Origin: Pseudomonadota bacterium
GTDB lineage: Bacteria; Desulfobacterota; Anaeroferrophillalia; Anaeroferrophillales; Tharpellaceae
Assembly (NCBI GenBank): GCA_015486445.1
Contig: WFRT01000342.1
Location: 1 to 12,164, forward strand
Direction: 5' to 3'
DNA: 12,164 nucleotides
The stretch's first letter is position 1. Each line of letters opens with the position of its first letter. Positions 1 through 4,703 of the stretch are shown one piece after another. Below the pieces are notes generated by a model. That model searched no databases. It was given only the letters and a program-made list of their open reading frames with translations, and was not told the origin of the DNA. Both the position numbers and the translations under genes were made by a program.

Positions 1-191
1 CCCCGGTGCTGGAAGAACTGGCCCCGCATTTTCCCCGGGTCCTGAAACCTGGCGGCAGCTTGATCCTCTCCGGGATGCTGCGCGAGCAGGTTGAAAAGAT
101 ATCGCGGCTGTGTTCGGGACTCGGCCTGGTCTGCAGTTTGCAGCATGACCTCGGGGAGTGGTCCGCCCTGGTCTGGCAAAAGCCGGGATAA
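1..191 (+). CDS. prmA: Ribosomal protein L11 methyltransferase, C-terminal end (partial)
   Basis: The reading frame is open from the window edge to a TAA at 189-191, so only the last 60 or so residues are present. They read as the end of a class I SAM-dependent methyltransferase of the PrmA type: a helix followed by LKPGGSLILSGML, then a segment ending in EWSALVWQKPG. The LKPGG...LSG strand-turn and the terminal EW.AL...K strand are what is normally seen at the end of PrmA, which trimethylates ribosomal protein L11 in the cytoplasm. The SAM-binding motif and any N-terminal domain lie outside the window. The identification rests on this tail alone; another small methyltransferase is possible but less likely. 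A candidate terminator overlaps the stop codon. Confidence 0.78.
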   Translation, partial: PVLEELAPHFPRVLKPGGSLILSGMLREQVEKISRLCSGLGLVCSLQHDLGEWSALVWQKPG

Positions 192-210
192 TTTGTTTGC
201 CGGTTTTTTT
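178..210 (+). terminator. Candidate intrinsic terminator of prmA
   Basis: The segment 178-186 can pair with 200-208 around a 13-nt loop: a CCGG/CCGG core, one G-U pair and four A-T pairs. A run of seven T follows at 204-210. The left arm overlaps the prmA stop codon region. The stem is modest and the loop rather large, so this is a plausible but not strong Rho-independent terminator. Confidence 0.45.
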
Positions 211-213
211 AAG

Positions 214-242
214 TTGACAAGCTTTATATTTTAAGTTAGAAG
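214..242 (+). promoter_or_regulatory. Sigma-70-type promoter for tRNA-Glu
   Basis: A perfect TTGACA at 214-219 is followed 17 nt later by TAGAAG at 237-242, which matches four of six bases of the -10 consensus. Transcription would start near 249, about 50 nt before the mature tRNA. The stretch just after the -10 box is GC-rich (GCGGCTCCG). In known bacteria such discriminators are typical of stable-RNA promoters under stringent control; that is established for other species and only inferred here. Confidence 0.55.
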
Positions 243-297
243 GCGGCTCCGATTCGCGTTGCCGGGCAACCGGTTTGCGCGGCTGGAAAGGTCTTTC

Positions 298-375
298 GTC
301 CCCATCGTCTAGCCTGGCCCAGGACACCGCCCTTTCACGGCGGCGACAGGGGTTCAAATCCCCTTGGGGACGCCA
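298..375 (+). tRNA. tRNA-Glu, anticodon UUC, CCA encoded
   Basis: A full cloverleaf can be folded by eye. The acceptor stem GTCCCCA (298-304) pairs with TGGGGAC (365-371). The anticodon stem CCGCC (327-331) pairs with GGCGG (339-343) around loop CTTTCAC, giving anticodon TTC at 334-336. The T stem AGGGG/CCCCT (348-352/360-364) encloses loop TTCAAAT. The discriminator base is G at 372, and the 3' CCA is encoded at 373-375. TTC reads GAA/GAG, so this is glutamate tRNA. The gene stands alone with its own promoter and terminator. tRNA 3' ends are common integration sites, but no integrase or repeated 3' end is visible nearby. Confidence 0.97.
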
Positions 376-385
376 TTTACAAGCC

Positions 386-428
386 AAAGCCCGGCTTCGA
401 GATTCAAACTCGAAGCCGGGCTTTTTTG
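386..428 (+). terminator. Strong Rho-independent terminator after tRNA-Glu
   Basis: A perfect 15-bp stem, 387-401 paired with 409-423, closes a 7-nt loop and runs into six T at 422-427. It begins 11 nt after the encoded CCA and would end the tRNA transcript. The A residues on the left side would also allow some function on the opposite strand. Confidence 0.93.
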
Positions 429-517
429 TCGGCGGAGAAAAGCCGCGCCCGACCCTGTATTCGGCTGAATAGTTACAGATTGTCTACCCTTGGGATAAAG
501 CAGGCAGAAACAATAGC

Positions 518-535
518 GAACCGGAAAGCCGGTTC
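518..535 (+). other. Small hairpin in the leader of the FAD-oxidase gene
   Basis: GAACCGG (518-524) and CCGGTTC (529-535) form a perfect 7-bp inverted repeat with loop AAAG, 17 nt before the ATG at 553. It has no T-run and so is not a terminator. It may be an operator or a translation-modulating hairpin, since the start codon behind it has no strong Shine-Dalgarno sequence. No function can be assigned. Confidence 0.35.
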
Positions 536-552
536 CAGACGGATTCATCGAC

Positions 553-1635
553 ATGAATTTTTCCGAGAAAACCGACACCCTGGTGGTCGGGGCCGGCTTG
601 AGCGGCCTCTATAGTGCTTTCTTGCTGGCGACGGAACAGCGCCGGACCATCGTTCTCGAGGCCCGCGAGAGAATCGGGGGGCGGATTTCAGGGAAAACGG
701 CCGGCCGGGGTTTCAGCGTCGATCTCGGCCCCTCCTGGTTCTGGCCCCGCACCCAGCCTTTGATTGCCGACCTGACAAAGCGCCTTGATCTTGCCGTTTT
801 CCGCCAGTATGAAGAGGGCCGGGGCCGCTTCCAGATGAATGACGGCAGCCTGCGGGAATATGGCGACTGCGCCGTCGAACCGGCTTCCTGGCGCCTGGCC
901 GGCGGCATGGAGTCGCTGGTCAAAAGCCTGACCATGCGCTTGCCGCCGGATCTGATCCGGCTCCGGGAGCCGGTCTGCCGGCTCGAGCGCCTTGACGACG
1001 GGGTGGCGGTGGCGGTTGGCGACCCGGAAGCCGAACCGGAAAAGATCTATCACGCCCGGCGGGTGATCCTGGCCCTGCCACCCCGGCTGGCCGCATCGAC
1101 CATTCTCTTTACCCCCGAGCCCGGGGCCGAACTGATCCAGGCGATGCTCAAAACCCCGACCTGGATGGCTTCCCAGGCCAAGTTCTATGCCCTTTACGAC
1201 AAGCCTTTCTGGCGTCATGAAGGACTCTCCGGCCAGGGATTCAGCCAGGTCGGCCCGATTGCCGAGATCCATGACGGCAGTGCTGTTTCCGGGCCGCCCT
1301 TCGCCCTGACCGGGTTCCTCGGCCTGCCTCCTTCGGCCCGGACTGACCGGGAGGAACTGGTCCTGGCCTGTCGGCGGCAGCTGGGGGAGATATTCGGGAC
1401 CCCGGCCGGACGGCCGGAAAAGATCTTTCTTAAGGACTGGTCCCGTGAACCGCGTACCGCGACCCGTTTTGACCAGGTCCCGTTGACCGTCCATCCCCGG
1501 TACCGCCTGCCGGCCGGGAAAACCGGTTTCTGGAATGACCTGGTTCTTTTTGCCGGCACGGAAACCAGCGAACACCAGGGCGGCTATCTCGAGGGTGCCC
1601 TGGCCGCGGCGCTGCGGGTCAGACAATTATTGTAG
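553..1635 (+). CDS. FAD-dependent amine oxidase family protein (short form)
   Basis: This 360-residue protein has the hallmarks of the flavin amine-oxidase superfamily. The N-terminal dinucleotide-binding fold has VVGAGLSGLYSA (residues 11-22), then the ribose-binding acidic residue and RxGGR signature in LEARERIGGRI (35-45), then DLGPSWFW. The C-terminal FAD-binding segment AGTETSEHQGGYLEGAL (334-350) is typical of monoamine/polyamine oxidases and phytoene-desaturase relatives. Known family members oxidise amines or C-C/C-N bonds with FAD, often producing H2O2. At 360 residues it is shorter than the 430-500 usual for characterised oxidases, so the substrate domain is reduced and the substrate cannot be named. 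No signal peptide is seen, so it is probably cytoplasmic. The ATG at 553 sits just before the FAD-binding strand, but only a weak ribosome-binding site (ACGGA, about 10 nt upstream) supports it. The next gene, 184 nt on, has its own promoter candidate. Confidence 0.85.
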   Translation: MNFSEKTDTLVVGAGLSGLYSAFLLATEQRRTIVLEARERIGGRISGKTAGRGFSVDLGPSWFWPRTQPLIADLTKRLDLAVFRQYEEGRGRFQMNDGSLREYGDCAVEPASWRLAGGMESLVKSLTMRLPPDLIRLREPVCRLERLDDGVAVAVGDPEAEPEKIYHARRVILALPPRLAASTILFTPEPGAELIQAMLKTPTWMASQAKFYALYDKPFWRHEGLSGQGFSQVGPIAEIHDGSAVSGPPFALTGFLGLPPSARTDREELVLACRRQLGEIFGTPAGRPEKIFLKDWSREPRTATRFDQVPLTVHPRYRLPAGKTGFWNDLVLFAGTETSEHQGGYLEGALAAALRVRQLL

Positions 1636-1700
1636 ACACCCGCCGCGACCGGCGGCAGCCTGCTCGGATCTTAATCAAAACAATTTTCATATTTTTTATC

Positions 1701-1729
1701 TTGACATAAACGGAATCCTGGATTATGTA
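1701..1729 (+). promoter_or_regulatory. Candidate promoter of the superoxide reductase gene
   Basis: A perfect -35 box TTGACA (1701-1706) stands 17 nt before TATGTA (1724-1729), a weak -10 box. An AT-rich stretch (1681-1700) lies immediately upstream, as in UP elements. The transcript would carry a leader of about 85 nt before the ATG at 1820. No clear PerR, Fur or OxyR-type palindrome was recognised. Confidence 0.5.
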
Positions 1730-1819
1730 TGGGTACAGGTACTGGGTCGGGAGATTCCCCGGCTCTAAATATCCTGCAAATTCATACCCCAACGATAAAT
1801 AAGTTTAAGGGAGGAAATC

Positions 1820-2194
1820 ATGGCTGGAGAAAACAATATCTATAAATGTGAACTGTGTGGAGCGATGGTCGAGGTTCTGGATATCGGTGCCGATGATCTC
1901 AACTGCTGCAATGAGCCGATGGTTTTGATCGAGGCCGGCACCGTGGATGCGGCCCGGGAGAAACATGTCCCGGTGGTCGAGAAGGTTGATGGCGGGGTCA
2001 AGGTCAAGGTCGGCAGCGTCGCCCACCCGATGGATGACAAGCATTACATCACTTTCATCGAACTGCTTGCCGACGGCAAGATCTGCCGCAAGTTTCTCAA
2101 TCCCGGCGAGGCCCCGGAGGCTTTCTTTGCCACCGCTGCGGCGGAGGTAACGGCCCGGGCCTACTGCAACCTGCATGGTCTCTGGGAAGCCTAG
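1820..2194 (+). CDS. dfx: Desulfoferrodoxin (2Fe superoxide reductase)
   Basis: This 124-residue protein is full length for desulfoferrodoxin, which reduces superoxide to H2O2 in the cytoplasm of anaerobes without making O2. The N-terminal desulforedoxin-like domain (1-36) carries the rubredoxin-type centre I ligands Cys10, Cys13, Cys29 and Cys30. The neelaredoxin-like domain keeps every centre II ligand: His49 in EKHVP, His69 in VAHPM, His75 in DKHY, and Cys116 and His119 in CNLHG. The catalytic pair Glu47-Lys48 is also present. A strong GGGAGG site at 1809-1814 fixes the ATG. The presence of the Cys4 centre makes it the two-iron class I form, like those of sulfate reducers. In the cell, electrons usually come from rubredoxin, which is not encoded here. 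It is followed at once by a terminator and appears to be transcribed alone. Confidence 0.97.
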   Translation: MAGENNIYKCELCGAMVEVLDIGADDLNCCNEPMVLIEAGTVDAAREKHVPVVEKVDGGVKVKVGSVAHPMDDKHYITFIELLADGKICRKFLNPGEAPEAFFATAAAEVTARAYCNLHGLWEA

Positions 2195-2229
2195 TCCGAA
2201 CTTAAAAGAAATTATCGCCGTAAAAAATT

Positions 2230-2267
2230 AAAGAGGGGCTGCAGAGTGAAATCTGCAGCCCCTCTTT
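2230..2267. terminator. Bidirectional Rho-independent terminator
   Basis: A perfect 16-bp stem (2230-2245 with 2252-2267) has a 6-nt loop. On the + strand it is followed by T-rich sequence (2265-2269 and on to 2280). On the minus strand it is followed by the complement of the A-rich stretch 2222-2232. It lies between the convergent dfx gene and the minus-strand binding-protein gene and can serve both. Confidence 0.92.
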
Positions 2268-2295
2268 TTGTTTCTTTTTTGCGCTGCGGCCCCGG

Positions 2296-3408
2296 CTATT
2301 TTTTTTCCGGGCGCTGTTTTTTGGCTTCGGCCCACATCTCGGCAAAGGCCTTGGTCGTCTTTTCATCCATCACCCGCCAGAGGGCGACGGTTTTGAAATA
2401 ATCGTTGTCGCCGACGTGGAAAATTTTCTTTTCCTCCGGGGTCACCAGCTTGCCGACATTGTCGACCGCGGGTGAAACCCCCTGGGCGTGGACGACATCG
2501 GCCTGGCGAACCGGGTCGAGCATGAAGTTGATCCACTCTTCGCAGAGTTTCTTGGTCTGTCCCTTGGCGGCCCGGGTAATGCACCAGTAATCGATCCAGG
2601 CGGTGCCACCCTCTTTGGGGGCGGCCAGCAGCCATTTGCCGCCCTTTAAGTTGGCCCGCTGGACCGCGAACCCCCAGCTCGTGGCCAGGGCCAGTTCGGG
2701 GAACTCGTCCGGGTTGGCGGCTCCGTCCCAGAGGCTCTTGGCATTTTTCACCAGCTGGTTGAGCCGGGCTTGGACCTTGCTGCGGTCCATCTTGGCGATG
2801 TCGAAGATGGCGTCGTAGCCGTAGCCCAGGCCGAGGGCGCAGATCCAGATGTTGCACTTGGGAAAGTTGTTGTTGATGGTGTAGAGATTTTTATATTTGG
2901 GGTCGAAAAAGATATTCCAGCTGTCGGGCGCAGTCTTGACCTTTTCAGTGTTGTAGCCCAGCCCGTAAGGACCGCAGTTGTAGGGCACGCCGTAGCGCTG
3001 GCCCGCGAAAATCAGGGCCTGGTCCTGTTTGAAGAAAGGCAGGATGTGCTGGAAGTTGGGAATATTGCTCAAATCTGGAGTCTGGAGCAGGAAGGCGCCT
3101 TTTTTGAAACAGTAGAACCTGGGATTCTTGGCCAGGTCCTGGGGCGGTGAAATAAGATCGGCGGTCCCTTTTTTGGCGGCTTCGTAAAACTCGTCCTGGT
3201 CGACCGGGTTATGAATCTTGACCTTGAGATCAAGGCCGTATTTCTTTTTCACCAGGGCCTGGAAATCCTTGACGTAGGGCTTGGCGTATCCTCCCCAGCA
3301 GGTAATCTTAAGCACGGTTTCGGCGGCCGCCGCCGGACCGGCCGCAAACGATATCGCCAGCAGCAGGATAGCCAGCACCCGGCCGACAGTTGTTAATCTT
3401 TTCTTCAT
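2296..3408 (-). CDS. Periplasmic polyamine/amine-type ABC substrate-binding protein (PotD-like)
   Basis: This 370-residue secreted protein opens with a classic Sec signal peptide: a KKR n-region, hydrophobic core VLAILLLAISFA, and Ala-rich cleavage region near residue 29. The body resembles the PotD/PotF class II binding proteins. VPYNCGPYGLGYNTEKV (141-157) matches the hinge strand, SWNIFFDPKYKN (163-174) the conserved SW..L..P.Y, and PKEGGTAWIDYWCI (264-277) the segment that in E. coli PotD (GG.FWMD) supplies Trp255 and Asp257 to hold spermidine. Trp271 and Asp273 occupy these positions here. The ligand is therefore probably a cationic amine, but spermidine, putrescine or another amine cannot be distinguished. 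No permease or ATPase of this class is in the window, so it is an orphan binding protein. A GGAGG site (3414-3418 on the minus strand) supports the start. It follows the outer-membrane protein gene by 35 nt and is probably cotranscribed with it. Confidence 0.88.
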   Translation of the reverse strand: MKKRLTTVGRVLAILLLAISFAAGPAAAAETVLKITCWGGYAKPYVKDFQALVKKKYGLDLKVKIHNPVDQDEFYEAAKKGTADLISPPQDLAKNPRFYCFKKGAFLLQTPDLSNIPNFQHILPFFKQDQALIFAGQRYGVPYNCGPYGLGYNTEKVKTAPDSWNIFFDPKYKNLYTINNNFPKCNIWICALGLGYGYDAIFDIAKMDRSKVQARLNQLVKNAKSLWDGAANPDEFPELALATSWGFAVQRANLKGGKWLLAAPKEGGTAWIDYWCITRAAKGQTKKLCEEWINFMLDPVRQADVVHAQGVSPAVDNVGKLVTPEEKKIFHVGDNDYFKTVALWRVMDEKTTKAFAEMWAEAKKQRPEKK

Positions 3409-3443
3409 TTTAACCTCCGTGTGATTGCTTACAGCGTGATTGT

Positions 3444-4241
3444 CTAGAAGGAATAGCTTAAGGATATTCCACCGTAAAGGTTGTCGGTTTCATCGCAGCA
3501 GTCGTAGTCTTTAACGATGTCGCGGTTGTCGGAATCAAGCAGCGAAGTGAACATCAGGGTCGGGGTGATGACCAGTTTGTCGGTAATCTTGTACGGGGTA
3601 TTGATGCCGCAGTTGAAATCAATCATGGCGCTGTCGTCGTTGCCGAACATGTATTTGTTGTAATCACTGTCGCCCCAGCCCACGCTGCTCGAAAGCTCGA
3701 TGGAGAACTTCGGGTTGACGGTAAAGCTGTGACTGATGCCGAAATTGATATACCAGCCGTCGATCTCGTCGAAATCGTAGTAGACCGTAAGGGACGGCTG
3801 CAGAATGGTATCGTAGGCTATGTTGACATAGACTTCGTGGGTGTCGTCAGCATGGTCCCAGTTGGGGTAGAGGTAAAAGATGATGCCGGTGCCGACGGTC
3901 AGTTTGTCGAAAGTGTGGGTATAGTCCAGGGTGAAGTCGACCTCGGTGAACTGCCAGGCCCGGGAATCGCAGTCATCGGTATAGACGCATTCATCCTTGC
4001 CGAAATCGGTCAGGTCCATCTGCCCCCAGACATTGAAGGAAAATCCCTTGTGGCCGACCGTCATGGTGGGTTGGAGGGAAAGTTCCTCGTTCAGGACCAT
4101 TCCCCGCCAGATATACTGGCTGATCAGCAGGACATCGGCGTCGACACTGGTATCGGGATCGGCCGCCCGGACCGGGTGATAAGCCAGCAGGATAAAAACT
4201 GCAGCCAAACAGGTTGCCAAAACCAATTTGAAGCTCCGCAT
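3444..4241 (-). CDS. Outer-membrane β-barrel protein (TorF-like putative porin)
   Basis: The start is placed at 4241, not at an ATG 27 nt further upstream, because AGGAGG (4249-4254, minus strand) lies 7 nt before it and the signal peptide then begins properly (MRSFKLVLATCLAAVFILLAYHPVRA, cleavage after RA). The mature part of about 240 residues consists of alternating, aromatic-edged β-strands with acidic loops and ends in LSYSF with a terminal Phe, the usual C-terminal signal of outer-membrane barrels. The opening VDADVLLISQYIWRGMVLN resembles the S.Y.(F/W)RG start of the TorF/Gcw_chp family of putative porins; that family call is tentative. Unusually, the mature protein has five cysteines, one internal and four in predicted loops (ECVYTDDC and DCCDE). 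Its partner gene downstream encodes a periplasmic amine-binding protein, which suggests a role in solute entry, but the substrate is unknown. Confidence 0.75.
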   Translation of the reverse strand: MRSFKLVLATCLAAVFILLAYHPVRAADPDTSVDADVLLISQYIWRGMVLNEELSLQPTMTVGHKGFSFNVWGQMDLTDFGKDECVYTDDCDSRAWQFTEVDFTLDYTHTFDKLTVGTGIIFYLYPNWDHADDTHEVYVNIAYDTILQPSLTVYYDFDEIDGWYINFGISHSFTVNPKFSIELSSSVGWGDSDYNKYMFGNDDSAMIDFNCGINTPYKITDKLVITPTLMFTSLLDSDNRDIVKDYDCCDETDNLYGGISLSYSF

Positions 4242-4354
4242 TGTAAAACCTCCTTTGTTTTTTCTCATTCAGGGTTGTTGATTTTGACCACCCGGATACA
4301 GGATGGGGAAGTATGACTGGGCGGGTGCGAACTGACACTATTTCTTAGCAAATT

Positions 4355-4383
4355 ACCATAATAAACCCTTCGGCGCAACTCAA
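4355..4383 (-). promoter_or_regulatory. Candidate promoter for the outer-membrane protein/binding-protein operon
   Basis: Read on the minus strand, TTGAGT (4378-4383) is followed after exactly 17 nt by TATGGT (4355-4360). Each box matches four of six consensus bases. It would give a leader of about 105 nt before the ATG at 4241. It is a moderate match, chosen because spacing and direction fit. Confidence 0.4.
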
Positions 4384-4400
4384 AACCATATTTTATCTTC

Positions 4401-4420
4401 ATCCCGGTTCCGGCCGGGAT
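4401..4420. promoter_or_regulatory. Inverted repeat between divergent promoters (possible operator)
   Basis: ATCCCGG (4401-4407) and CCGGGAT (4414-4420) form a perfect 7-bp inverted repeat around a 6-nt GC-rich centre. It lies 17 nt upstream of the minus-strand -35 box and 24 nt upstream of the + strand -35 box. This is a natural place for a regulator controlling both directions. No regulator gene is in the window and the motif was not recognised as a known operator. Confidence 0.4.
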
Positions 4421-4444
4421 TGCCGGGTGACTGACCGCTGGCGG

Positions 4445-4473
4445 TTGACCGGCCCTTGTTTGTCTGCTATAAT
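4445..4473 (+). promoter_or_regulatory. Near-consensus sigma-70 promoter upstream of the EutBC gene
   Basis: TTGACC (4445-4450), an exact 17-nt spacer and a perfect TATAAT (4468-4473) match 11 of 12 consensus positions. This is the best promoter in the window. Transcription would start near 4480, leaving an untranslated leader of about 220 nt before the ATG at 4704. Such a strong basal promoter suggests high expression, possibly held back by a repressor or by the leader. Confidence 0.8.
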
Positions 4474-4703
4474 CTGTGGTATTGGCTCAAAATCAAGATC
4501 TTCACCGGGGAAATCCCTCGTCGGTAAACATTTCAGGAGAGGTTGTCATGCTCGGAGACTATTTGTAGTTTGATGCGTTCCGGTTGATTGTAAACGATGT
4601 TGATGGCGGCATTTTTAAATTAATGTTTTACTTAATCGATGACGCCTGACCAGGAAAAAAACAGGGGAGCGGAGAACAACCACCGACCAGCCAGGAGGTA
4701 ACA
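4474..4703 (+). other. Long 5' leader of the EutBC transcript
   Basis: No recognisable gene fills this stretch, which is part of the 462-bp gap between divergent coding regions. It contains a six-codon ORF with a good ribosome-binding site (4548-4568), an AT-rich segment (4611-4637), and the strong AGGAGGT (4693-4699) that sets the start of the downstream gene. A cobalamin riboswitch would be expected if B12 controlled the locus. The element CTCGGAGAC (4551-4559) faintly resembles part of a B12 box, but the GCCACTG and GGTG-type core motifs of that riboswitch were not found. No intrinsic terminator is visible in the leader. Confidence 0.5.
4548..4568 (+). CDS. Possible six-codon leader peptide (MLGDYL)
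   Basis: ATG at 4548 lies 7-8 nt after AGGAGAGG (4535-4542), a good ribosome-binding site, and is followed by only five more sense codons before TAG at 4566. Past that TAG the same frame stays open for another 26 codons to a TGA at 4647. It could be a regulatory leader ORF, a decayed small gene, or chance. Its codons give no hint of an attenuation signal such as repeated Thr, His or Arg. Confidence 0.25.
   Translation: MLGDYL

Noticed and set aside
298..375. tRNA-Glu as the attachment site of an integrated element
   Set aside because: No integrase gene and no second copy of the tRNA 3' end was seen in the window, and the flanking genes look like ordinary chromosomal ones.
275..472. Small open frame covering the tRNA-Glu region
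   Set aside because: It runs through the tRNA and its terminator, has no ribosome-binding site, and its sequence is explained fully by those RNA elements.
688..1626. Long minus-strand open frame (312 codons) opposite the FAD oxidase gene
   Set aside because: It is a GC-rich shadow of the + strand gene: the protein is Gly/Pro/Arg-rich without domains, whereas the + strand frame has clear FAD motifs.
1640..1655. Hairpin CCGCCG-CGAC-CGGCGG just after the FAD oxidase gene as a terminator
   Set aside because: The stem is only 6 bp and no T-run follows, so it cannot be supported as an intrinsic terminator.
4535..4568. B12-box-like sequence (CTCGGAGAC) suggesting a cobalamin riboswitch upstream of the EutBC gene
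   Set aside because: Only this short fragment fits. The other conserved cobalamin riboswitch motifs (GCCACTG, the GGTG-type core and paired elements in order) were not found, and the bases overlap a simpler mini-ORF with a ribosome-binding site.
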